A stretch of 35,591 bases of DNA, taken from the NCBI RefSeq assembly GCF_000006405.1, contig NW_003212648.1:64399-99989 (forward strand), given 5' to 3'. The stretch comes from Perkinsus marinus ATCC 50983. Lineage: Eukaryota; Perkinsozoa; Perkinsida; Perkinsidae. The notes under the pieces are model-generated. The model made no database searches. It was not told the origin of the DNA and saw only the letters and a program-made list of their open reading frames with translations. The stretch's first letter is position 1; each line of letters starts with the position of its first letter. This document shows positions 20,201 to 28,895 of this stretch, piece by piece. The position numbers were made by a program, and so were the translations under genes.

Positions 20201-23200
20201 CCAACTTCATGGACACTGATCTCGACAATGACGGTTACGATGAGGAAATCTCCGTTGAGGGCGTGAGTAGTTGGAGTTAGCAGCTTCACCAGTCTGCTCA
20301 CTTTGAATCTCAGGAAACTGAGGACGCCAGTTTTGGTATGGGTCGTCAGCATGGCCGTGGGAAGGCGGGAAAGGACGAAAGCATGATTCGTAACAGTCTA
20401 GGGAGTCATCCAATAATAGAGTTTCACCCTAGTGATATGAAAAACACTTGTGAAAAACATATTTCACATCTACTACAGGCTGCGAATATCGCGTTTTTCA
20501 CCGAGTTTTACGCCACTTCACGTAAAACGGGTGAAACTTCAATGTTCCAGGGGGAACTCATTTTGAATTTTCCGCGTATGGCTAGGAACACATTCTGCGA
20601 ACAGTTTGCAATGTAAATGTCATCATCACATTAGGAAAATTTTTCCCATTATTGTCAAACCCTTGCGGAGATTATCTTCCCAAGTTTCATTAGTCCCTGT
20701 AACATCGTGGTGTAGGGTATTCCGATAGGCACGGTTATATCTTTCGACAAGGGTAGTGTGTGGTCGTATCTAATACCACCTAGAGTGGATTCTAGAGGAA
20801 AGGCGATCGAGTGCCCAAGAGATAGGTGAGGAGGCCGCTAGACTTGCCCGGTCCGACTCTATCGCAGGTGCTTTCTCCACTTGCATGGTATCACTAACTT
20901 CCATAACTATGCTCCGTTCTACTCCTTGGAGACTGCTGTTGGCCTTATTATGGGCACAGGTGAGTATTTAGTATCTTGGTATTTGTTAACAGTGTAGGAG
21001 AATATGGTTAGCTACGTGAGTCGGCGACAATGCGAAAATTCTGAGGAAATTTCCGGAAATTCTCGATGGTTTCTGTACCCGATTCGCATGAAAAATAAAC
21101 ATTTTTGCCAACAGCCTGTAGGTCGATCTTTTTAGCGATGTGTTATATCAGTGCAGTACTCCTGCTTTGATTGATAACCTTATCGAGACTTGAATACCGT
21201 GTGGAAAAATGCACATAGTCGATCACATGAGTTGGTGACAATTTGAAAATTCTGAGGAAATTTTTGGAGATTTTCATTGATTCCTATACATTTCTAGCCG
21301 CATTCGTATATGAACTTGAATTGTTAGTGAGGAAACTCCCAAGCTCAGCTGAGGAAAGGGAATGTATATTCCTACTCCAACACTGTATAGGAAACTCCTG
21401 AGCTCAACTGAGGAAAGGGAACATATATTCTTACTCCAACACTGTATAGGAAACTCCTGAGCTCAGCTGAGGAAAGCGAACATATATTCCTACTCCAACA
21501 CTGTATAGGAAACTCCTGAGCTCAGCTGAGGAAAGCGAACATATATTCCTACTCCAACACTGTATAGGAAACTCCTGAGCTCAACTGAGGAAAGGGAACA
21601 TATATTCCTACTCCAACACTGTATAGGAAACTCCTGAGCTCAGCTGAGGAAAGCGAACATATATTCCTACTCCAACACTGTATAGGAAACTCCTGAGCTC
21701 AACTGAGGAAAGGGAACATATATTCCTACTCCAACACTGTATAGGAAACTCCTGAGCTCAGCTGAGGAAAGCGAACATATATTCCTACTCCAACACTGTA
21801 TAGGAAACTCCTGAGCTCAGCTGAGGAAAGCGAACATATATTCCTACTCCAACACTGTATAGGAAACTCCTGAGCTCAGCTGAGGAAAGCGAACATATAT
21901 TCCTACTCCAACACTGTATAGGAAACTCCTGAGCTCAGCTGAGGAAAGGGAACATATATTCCTACTCCAACACTGGTAGTATATGTAGTTGAGTTGTTGC
22001 AGGCAACGTTGGTCCCTATCTGCGCTTTGAAAATGACGAGGTTAACACCTATCTTTCTCGTGATGGTGGCCTTACTTGGATCGAAGCGCACAAAGGTGTG
22101 TCGAAGGGGAAGACCATGTATGGGCAATAGTGTGGGAAAATATGCACATGGTCAATGCATGTATCGGTGAAAATATGTAAATTTTGAAAAAAAATTGGGA
22201 AAATTTCGCTGGTTACTTGAACACCTGTACGCTCATTCATGAATGACCTCCTGAGCTCCGATGAGCCGAGACGAACAAAATTTGTGGTGGATAGCAGCAT
22301 CGCTGCTGAGTAGGTGCCTACATATACGAGTTTGGCGACCACGGAGGTCTGGTCGTGATGGCTGATGACATTCACAAGACTCGCCAAGTGGTGTTCTCTT
22401 GGAATGAAGGCCACAGCTGGTAGTTTCGTGATCCCCTAGCAACAAGATCAGTAGCATCCAGGTACGACTTTGATGTGTCCGAGCACGCTATGGCCGTTGA
22501 CAACATCGTCACTGAGCCGACTTCGACTTCCACGAAGTTCTTGATGCATGGCACACGGAGTGATGCTGGTAGGAGGTCGCATTGGAGGGTGAGGGAGCAA
22601 CAGTTGTATGTTCGTAGTCGCGTTTTGTCATGTTCCTGTGGAAAAACATGCACATGGTCGGCTGCATGTGTCTGTGAGGGATTAAGAGAAATTCTTATTG
22701 ATTTTTGTACGCTTCTACCCGATTTCGAGTGTAAGCGCTTGGATTCAGCTGAGGAAGCAAACATATATCCTAACACTGATGTAGTACGTATAAGACCACC
22801 ACCATCGCACAGTGTAGAGAGTGCGTGGGCTGGTCTGCAACTGTCGAGTATGTCAACACAGTGACAATGAGGTTGGGTATTGATCGTACAGAACACGAGG
22901 CATCTCTCAGCTGTTGTCGTAGATGCGATCGTGAATATTATGATAGTCTTGGAAATACGCACTGCATGAATGGTCATTGTCTTAGCATTCATATCGCATA
23001 AGTAGGAGGTCAAAACAAGTGTCTTGTCTTGGACTGAGTAGACTAAGTTGCATTACTGAGCTTTCCCAAGGTGGACCCCAGTTTATGCAGGTGTTCTCTA
23101 CCACATCGATTTCGATACATTGGGCCAACCTCCATGCCAGGGCGCGTGGGCGGCGGACTCAGCCGGCAGTGACTATGAGACGTGGATACCGAGTGATGGG

Positions 23201-24512
23201 AGGTGCTTCAGCTTGCCAACCTCGTTGGTTGTGGTATAAGCTTAGTCAGGACTACTGGCGATGCTTGTCTGCTGGGCAGGGTCATCAGCTATGTCAGACG
23301 GAAGAAGGACTCTGAGTGCTTCAATGGTGAGGGGTCTCGTTGTGTCGTACAGACCGCCGATGATAGAACCATGTGCTGTACTGTGGGAAATGTGCATAGT
23401 GATGGGGAAACTCCATCGCATTAGTAGAGATATTTCGAAGGCTTGCAGGTGAGAAATTTGAGAGGCCTGTAATACGCCATAACTGTCCCTGTACGAAAGA
23501 GGACTTTGACTGTGAGCTCGGCTTTGCCCGCAAGATCGGCAGCGTCGACTGCAAGCCTGTGGACGTTGATGCGGTAAGCTCAGGTGGCTGAGGCCTTGTA
23601 CCCCACCATTGGGCAGGTGCTTACCCCTGCTGAAATGCAGTGTACTTCCTCTGGCATGTTCTTTGCTGATGCTTACAGAAAAGTTGTCGGGGATACGTGT
23701 GAAGGAGGATGGCGTCCTCAAAAGGAGCGAGTTCCCTGTCCTAGCCACAGTCCATTCTCCAGGGGTGACACTTCTATTCCGGCTACCAGCGTGTCACCAT
23801 TTCTCAGGCGCCGTAGCAACCCTGATGATTATCGGATTTCTGGTAGCTCTCATGTTTGGTGGAACTTATGTGTCGGGATCAGAGAGGTGGAAGAATACTA
23901 TCGGCAACTATGGCTTCGAGACGCTAGAGTAGGGAGCCAGTGGTCGTAGAGATTCACTCCGTCGTCGCAGATACGTGAAGTACTCGACGATTGGTCGCAG
24001 TGCTAGGCTTGCTGTTAGTGCCACTGACGATATGAACCCTGACGAGTGAGTGATGAAGCAGGAGTGGCTCGAATGTGGCCTCCTATAGCTTCGACGACGC
24101 CCCGCAACTTGAGCATTACTCATCTAACGTGGGCAAGCACAAGAAGTTCGACGAGACTGGGGAAGAGCTCAGGGTGGGTCCATTGGTCAGCACTATATCG
24201 GAAGGATGTGTCCTGCTTGCAGAGCATAGAGTCTCCTAGGAGCAGTGAGAGCTCAGGAGAAGGCGGGGGCGGTGTACCCGACTTGCTCGGCATTGACGAT
24301 GAAGATGAAGATTCGACCGACTCGACGGCTCAAGTGGGTGATCATTCTGTCGGGGCCGTCTTCAAGTGTCTCCTTTCATTCACTAGGTTCGGATGCGGTC
24401 TGGTGGTCTCGCCTCGGCTACCGGGGTTGTCCCCAGGCTGCAGCCTCCTCCTACTGGTCCCGCCAGTAGACACACCAACGCCGAGCATGGTGATGATGGG
24501 CCGCTACTGTAG
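17178..24512 (+). CDS. Sortilin-like VPS10-domain sorting receptor, 25 exons, about 936 aa
   Basis: Predicted exons: 17178-17261, 17305-17393, 17438-17503, 17697-17802, 17852-17943, 18353-18452, 18669-18772, 19015-19088, 19276-19688, 20137-20262, 20314-20395, 20729-20825, 20868-20959, 22003-22095, 22314-22419, 22462-22568, 23091-23202, 23250-23326, 23449-23573, 23617-23764, 23808-23928, 23971-24045, 24089-24173, 24223-24333, 24387-24512. All phases agree (2,811 nt). The product has a signal peptide (MRAFILLLTLLLSTALQ) and a VPS10 propeller with its classic blocks, such as IYRSINGGDVWDEIT, LFLTQDGGRTF, TVISFDKGSVW, TYLSRDGGLTW and YEFGDHGGL. A 10CC module (NCPCTKEDFDC ... DTCEGG), a membrane helix near residues 766-785 and a tail of about 150 aa follow. 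The tail carries PDLL before an acidic run and ends in DDGPLL, fitting the DxxLL adaptor signal. Sortilins carry cargo from Golgi to endosomes; in apicomplexan relatives they sort secretory-organelle proteins. A 63-nt in-frame stretch (19363-19425) may be one more intron. Confidence 0.93.
17530..17670 (+). mobile_element. Element B copy, decayed
   Basis: The copy begins after a TA (17528-17529) with CAGTATGGGAAAATATG and fades near 17670, in sortilin intron 17504-17696. Confidence 0.75.
17968..18336 (-). mobile_element. Element B copy with 4-unit array
   Basis: Four unit starts (CAGTGTTGGAGTAGGAATA) at 17968, about 18028, 18089 and 18150 precede the body. It lies in sortilin intron 17944-18352. 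Confidence 0.88.
18456..18615 (-). mobile_element. Element B copy at a splice donor
   Basis: It starts three bases into sortilin intron 18453-18668, so the donor reads GTA then CAGTCTTGG of the element. The left-type end CCCACTG is at 18615. Confidence 0.82.
18801..18992 (+). mobile_element. Element A copy 6, clean insertion in sortilin intron 7
   Basis: A full-length copy with 22-bp inverted ends and TA at 18799-18800 and 18993-18994. Removing the element and one TA leaves a 48-nt intron with GTGAAT donor and CCCAG acceptor, the normal size here. Confidence 0.93.
19109..19252 (-). mobile_element. Element B copy, internally shortened
   Basis: A reverse copy from CGGTGTTGGAGTAGG to TCCAACACTG in sortilin intron 19089-19275. 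Confidence 0.8.
19363..19425 (+). other. Candidate in-frame 63-nt intron rich in ACT triplets
   Basis: The stretch begins GTAATAC, ends TTCGTTCAG and is a multiple of three, so the sortilin frame is open with or without it. Kept, it adds a Thr-rich insert. Removed, it leaves FVAKLVDKNSQSVKLMVS, which reads more like the VPS10 family. Confidence 0.5.
19757..19881 (+). repeat. Copy of a TIG-gene exon end and donor inside a sortilin intron
   Basis: This segment is the reverse complement of 9704-9835, with fewer than ten differences by eye over about 135 bp. In the TIG gene it spans the last 11-12 codons of exon 9794-9949 (T R L D I S L T H N L Q), the GTGAGC donor and 90 bp of intron up to element A. 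In the sortilin gene the same order, including element A, sits in intron 19689-20136. Confidence 0.88.
19882..20052 (+). mobile_element. Element A copy 7, 3'-truncated
   Basis: The left end and most of the body are present, but the right inverted end is missing. A decayed left-end fragment lies at 19703-19748. Between them is a segment copied from the TIG gene (19757-19881). All are in sortilin intron 19689-20136. Confidence 0.85.
20419..20540 (+). mobile_element. Element C copy 3
   Basis: A full copy with GAGTTTCACCC / GGGTGAAACTT ends in sortilin intron 20396-20728, next to element D. Confidence 0.85.
20544..20665 (+). mobile_element. Element D copy 3
   Basis: Lies directly after element C copy 3 in sortilin intron 20396-20728. 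It shares the CGTATGGCTAGGAACACATT core. Confidence 0.75.
20990..21975 (+). mobile_element. Element B fragment plus B copy with an 11-unit array
   Basis: A 5' fragment (20990-21110) precedes a second copy (from about 21197) that ends in eleven 59-bp units (about 21334-21975). It fills sortilin intron 20960-22002, the longest intron of the window (1,043 nt). Confidence 0.92.
22130..22280 (+). mobile_element. Element B copy, right end lost
   Basis: The left end GTGTGGGAAAATATGCACAT follows a TA, and the body fades near 22280. It is in sortilin intron 22096-22313. Confidence 0.75.
22634..22779 (+). mobile_element. Element B copy, decayed
   Basis: The copy runs from CTGTGGAAAAACATGCACAT to ATATATCCTAACACTG in sortilin intron 22569-23090. 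A further short left-end fragment (about 23378-23400) is in intron 23327-23448. Confidence 0.75.
24223..24512 (+). other. Cytoplasmic sorting signals of the sortilin tail
   Basis: Exons 24223-24333 and 24387-24512 encode the last 78 residues. PDLLGIDDEDED (residues about 877-888) joins a dileucine to an acidic cluster, and the protein ends HGDDGPLL. The last five residues, DGPLL, match DxxLL, the signal read by GGA-type or related adaptors in animal and fungal sortilins. Which adaptor reads it in this organism is unknown. Confidence 0.7.
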
Positions 24513-24958
24513 AGAACTTTTAGATTGCGTATGCAACGAACGCAGTATGCGACGCTGAGCCATCAAAGTATCATGTTACTGTGATTATACACTCAGAGAT
24601 GCCGATGATGTTATGTACATGCAACAGATTCGATGCTTCTCGTAGTAAGATATTGATTGAGTTGTTACAGTGTAGGACCATGCCGCTACACTAACAAAGT
24701 AGGAAACCCTCACACAGCTCCTGTCACTCCCGGCAGAAGCGAATGGATTCAAAACTCAACGGAATACAGATAGCGGTATCGGGATTTAATGTGAAGAGTA
24801 TCACTCGCATGGGTTCAGTGCATCCAAAAACCATACTGTTGGCAGATCATTGTTTGAGGAAACGAAGCGAAGAGGTGATTCTCTGATTGTGAACACATGT
24901 ACAGCACATTGCAATCACTTGACACAGAGAATGGAAGGACTGATCTGCTGTGGGTATA
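24513..24958. other. Spacer between convergent sortilin and hydrolase genes
   Basis: About 450 bases between the sortilin stop and the provisional hydrolase stop. I see no convincing exon, tRNA or repeat-family member. It should contain both polyadenylation regions. Confidence 0.4.
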
Positions 24959-26633
24959 TCAATGAAAGATTTTCGTCTCCCACCAAGAGGTCTTCTCTCT
25001 ATGCAGTGTTGTCATTCGACGTAACACAAACCATACCAATCGAGGGAACCCAAAAGCACACATGAAATCAAACAGTGTTATACACTTGGTCGTCTGAGCA
25101 ATAATGCTGTTGGCAGTGGCGGTGTACTTGTCACAGCCGACTGCTCTGCGATAGGCTCCTAGGCTTAATCCACTGTCCGTCGTGCATAAGCACCTACCAA
25201 TACAGAGAGGGCCGTAGAGAGCAGTCAATGGCCTCACGTGATCATCGACGTGCTCCACATAGTGTGTATTATGCTTCACATCGATCCACAGTTGGGGATA
25301 GCTGAAACGACGCCACGACGAGTGCAATGAGAACAGATCACTAGCGCGACCGACTTGTCCAAATTCAAAGAGTCAACATTAGTGCACATCCACTCATGCG
25401 TCATAGTGGACCACCGAAGGAGATGGACACCGTTTCTTCTACCACATATGTACCTACATCGCGAGCCTCTTGAGCATGACATTGGGACTTACGCTGTTGA
25501 CTCACTTTGATAGATGAGGCTGCACCACATAGTCGAGGCCAGCAGAGATGTGTGATAGAGGAACTCCGTGATCAGCTAGTTTTTGGGGATGCTCCCATGA
25601 GCAACCGTAGTTGGGAGCGTGCTGAACCTATATATGCTATCACCATTAGCGCTGGTGAAGAAAGAATTGACATACAAGGTTAGCATTGCATGCTATACGA
25701 TGTAGCAAGCCTCGTCGACGGCCCCTGTCGAGTAGCCTTGCTGTTCGGCCGACTGCGGATACAACTGGCTTGAAGATGGCTTCCGCTGGATTGAGCTGAC
25801 GTGGCGGCCTGCCCAAGCCGATACGCCTGAAGTGAGGTTACGCCTGTCAAGGCCTTTGCTGAACTACTCGGTGAAGCCTCGGCCTGCCCAGTGTACAACA
25901 GACAACGTGCGTGTATCAGGTAGAGCAGAGGGGGCCACTAGGACCTGCAAAGAAAGGGAACTCAATAGGGAGGCGGCGTGCTCAACGTACAACGCGCGCT
26001 ATGAGATCAAGGTGGCGAACTGCGAACCTCAAACCTATGCCGCCGCCGAGCGACATACCAGCAACAACCTAAAGCGTAAGATCTTCAATCTCCACAGATT
26101 ATCACGAGCTGATAATTTTTCGGAGTTGTCGAGTTGAGCGAAAGCAACAAAACACTGTCGTCGAGAGTGGACCAAACAAGACCTTCATGAGACTGCATCT
26201 AACATACTGAGACTCACAATTCTGCGGTCGGGATTGTCTTCGAACCACCCAATCTTCCGAACGCAGGACTCCACTTGTCCCAGCAGAATGTCCGGCGTTA
26301 GGTCCTGCACCTCAGGGGGGTCGGGCGATCGGCCCATCCCGAGGAAATCTGATGGTCAATAAACAACTACTTCCGCAGGAGCATATCCCTACCCAACAAA
26401 ACAGCCTCTCCGCCGTAGCGCGCGATAAGTTGATGCGGCAATCGCCCCCATGCAGTGTGGTCTTGCAGCCAACCGTGCAATAATAAAAATCTTGGGCCTA
26501 GTTCGTTGGCCTGATGCAAAGTTGACACCATTGCTAACAAGAGTAGCAAGGTGAGTGGATGCCACGGCGAATTGGGTACCGGGGCGCTGAAGCGAACGCG
26601 GCAAGTTGTAATGCACCCCCGACGTGCTACCAT
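24959..26633 (-). CDS. Alpha/beta hydrolase-fold protein, about ten exons
   Basis: Predicted exons, 5' to 3': 26580-26633, 26393-26510, 26218-26348, one unresolved exon near 26110-26195, 25991-26068, 25868-25944, 25676-25826, 25506-25627, 25355-25453, then from 25301 down to a TGA at 24959-24961 with a likely 39-nt intron at 25153-25191. The product shows the fold in order: the oxyanion strand FLLLHGWLQDHTAWG, the turn VLLDFLGMGRSPDP, the nucleophile elbow VVAGMSLGGGIGLRFA (Ser in G-M-S-L-G), then LVAPSALP, an acid-bearing strand LSHISAGLDYVV and late histidines in THYVEHVDDH. The catalytic triad therefore seems intact, and the enzyme is probably a hydrolase or lyase of small molecules with unknown substrate. 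The start MVARRGCITTCRVRFSAP is basic and hydroxylated, like a mitochondrial targeting peptide, though this is only suggestive. The C-terminal end after 25192 is uncertain. Confidence 0.8.
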
Positions 26634-26734
26634 GGAACGACCTCGAATATGTAACCAGTAGAAATCACTACGGTCGAAGTTGACCGTTGGCCTCTCGGTC
26701 GTTTTATTATTTCGGGTAGAGGTAATTGAGGACA

Positions 26735-27234
26735 TTATCGCAGCTGCTCAAGTACTGTTGGCATGTGAAGCTGATCCCAATCGTGAGAAAATGATCGACA
26801 CTCGAGCCTTCCGTGAGAGACGAGGGCTATTCGCGCACTGATAACACGAGGCTGATTGCAGCTCATGACAGGACGCATTATCATGTACTGTAGGAGTTGC
26901 CAAACACAGTGGGCCTCCAACCGGCTCTCTCGACTTCGAATCATGATGCCGTAGAGGACATCCCACGATCGTCGGGGACCGCCGAACACGACAAGAACTC
27001 CATGGAAGATCTCCTCGAGTGTAGCACGGCTGGATAGAAGAAGTCTCACGCCGTCAAGAGGAGTAAAGAGAAATCGACTCACAGGTGACCATCACGAGAG
27101 CAATAGTCCGCGTGCAGTGTAGATAGCACATGCGGGGATGTATTGGGATTGGACCACACAACTTCACGAATATTTTCGGAAGAAATCGCGTGATCATCAT
27201 CGTGAGCACTGTGCTCAGTGGATACAAACAAGGA
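26735..27234 (-). CDS. Unknown protein, C-terminal part, two exons
   Basis: Exon 27083-27234 joins exon 26735-27029 through a 53-nt intron with GTGAGT donor and CCAG acceptor, in phase, and ends at a TAA about 100 bp before the hydrolase start. The visible product, about 148 aa, runs from SLFVSTEHSAHDDDHA through LEEIFHGVLVVFGGPRRSW to a basic C-terminus. Codon choice in this frame resembles the other genes, and the opposite strand gives only short frames. I do not recognise a family. Upstream exons probably lie at 27.3-27.6 kb. The short spacing to the hydrolase shows tight gene packing but does not prove shared function. Confidence 0.55.
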
Positions 27235-27892
27235 CTGCTTAACGGTTAAGCATCGACCATAAATCCGAGTTCTATGACCGTCAGCCCGATTGATATGGCA
27301 AATCTAGGAATTTATTTTCAGGGTTGTAGCGTTTCCGTTCAGACTGTTGACTGTGACGAGCCTTGGAAGGCGCTCATTGCTCTAATTCAACCACCTCCTC
27401 AACTTCACATCCAATGGCTCTGAATAGAACACTCCTATATAATAGTGGTCTACTTCTAAACCGGATGCCACACTGGAGACAGCTCAGCGAGTGGACTGAA
27501 GGCTGAATGGAAAAGGACCACAGTAGATGGATATTGGTTATCTCAACTACATGCCAAAAGACCAACTGTTATGGATATCCACGCTAATACCCGCTGACTC
27601 AGGTGGACTGATATCATATGTCGCGGCCTGGGGATGCTGCGAACTCACGTTTGCCACTATATCGCACCATCAGTTCCCTAGGGCACAGACACGATGGAGT
27701 CGTTTGAACCCTGGGACTCTAGGAGTTCAAAACCACCTGTCCAAGGTGGCTTTGCTGCCCAGGGCCTGCCCCCTTGCCCTGTTGTTAAATATCCACGATT
27801 CGTAACTATCATATTAGCATCCTCACACATCTGAGTAGTTTGTTTGAGAGAGACAAACTACATTCTCTGTGACAGCAAACACACTGCCCGTG
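27235..27892. other. Unresolved stretch between partial gene models
   Basis: Both strands have frames of 60-90 codons here but none has a clear family motif or a chain of phase-consistent exons. A minus frame near 27380-27480 (LLYRSVLFRAIGCEVEEVV) could be an upstream exon of the gene ending at 26735. A plus frame around 27693-27800 is equally possible. Confidence 0.3.
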
Positions 27893-28078
27893 TTACGACG
27901 AGGAGCTCATGTCTATATGATGCGATAACTTCCGTTCTTTGTACGGGTCTGGTCCTCTCTGGTGAGGCAGACGATTGAAGCCTTTGAAACTTGCTAGCAA
28001 TGACGGTGTTGATTTACCCACTTTGAGCAGAAGTGCTGTACATACGGGATGTTCCAGAAACCACTGCGGTGCTGTTCC
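27893..28078 (-). CDS. Possible small coding segment, two exons, unknown
   Basis: A frame reading TAPQWFLEHPVCTALLLKVG (28018-28078) can be spliced through a 36-nt intron to FNRLPHQRGPDPYKERK (27893-27981), ending at a TAA. A family B element (28099-28282) lies just upstream. Since B copies elsewhere sit in introns, this may be an internal exon of a gene whose other exons I did not find. The frame is short and no family is recognised, so it could be non-coding. Confidence 0.25.
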   Translation of the reverse strand, partial: GTAPQWFLEHPVCTALLLKVGKSTPSLLASFKGFNRLPHQRGPDPYKERKLSHHIDMSSSS

Positions 28079-28098
28079 GCTGTGTGCCACCCGTATTG

Positions 28099-28282
28099 CA
28101 GTGTCGGAATATATGTTCGCTCTCCTCAGCTCAGCTCGGGCGTTGCCTTACTCGGTATAAGATTTGATATACGAATTAGCGTAGATGTGATCGGAAACCA
28201 ACAAGACTTTCCCAAAATTTCCTCGAAATTTTGATATTGTTACCGACACATGGGTTGACCACGTGCATATTTTTCCACACTG
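28099..28282 (-). mobile_element. Element B copy outside a confirmed intron
   Basis: A full single-unit reverse copy from CAGTGTCGGAATATATG to CCACACTG. It is the only B copy not placed within a gene model, and it may mark an intron of an unresolved gene at 27.9-28.3 kb. Confidence 0.82.
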
Positions 28283-28895
28283 ACATAGTGATAATACAAA
28301 GGGAACAGGTAGGAGAGTAGGAGGGATCATAGTATCCTCTCAACATTTGCAGCTCCTTCAAAGAAAGTCACCTCGCCGATGTGGCACCACATCGCGGTCA
28401 CTGACTTGTCGCTTCTCCCATATAGTAATCTCTACGTTGAAAATTAGAGATACCAAAGAGATACCGTCCTGCTACTAGAGATACCCGGGAGAAGCCTCCG
28501 CATGGTTATGGAAAATACGCTGTGTTGGTCTCGAGGGGACACGACTCACCAACGTGGATGTGGAAGCTTAGGAAACTAACCATCGCGGATTATCGCGAAG
28601 AGCTGTATAACGATAGGAAACACTACCAAATCCACCAACTCTTAATAAGATAAAGAACTATACCATAAACCGGTGAATTTGATGTCCCGGTGGCTTATAT
28701 AATTTTTGGGCGCGCGCGATTGATGAGCACGTCCTGTTTAACGCAAAGCATGCGCAGGTAGAAAATATCACACAGAATAAATCAACCAAACACAGCGGAA
28801 GGGCAGCCATCCCAACCTGCTGTGGCTCTGGTGGGAGTAGTCAAAGCGAATTTATTCGGCAAAATTTATGAGCCTTTTTAACGTTAGGAACCCAC
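28283..28895. other. Spacer with no recognised gene
   Basis: About 600 bases downstream of the RGG-protein stop. There is no convincing exon. Three close copies of GAGATACC occur at about 28450-28490. A GAATAAAT string on the minus strand near 28850 could serve the RGG gene's polyadenylation. Confidence 0.35.

Noticed and set aside
25507-25680. Plus-strand frame reading ELRDQLVFGDAPMSNRSWER, at first convincing
   Set aside because: The minus strand of the same DNA gives phase-consistent hydrolase exons with the SAGLDYVV strand, so the plus frame is a shadow.
27690-27770. tRNA-like signals on the minus strand (CCACC-TTGGACA-GGTGG stem-loop and GGTTCAAAC)
   Set aside because: The putative T-stem does not pair and no acceptor stem can be formed, so it is not called a tRNA.
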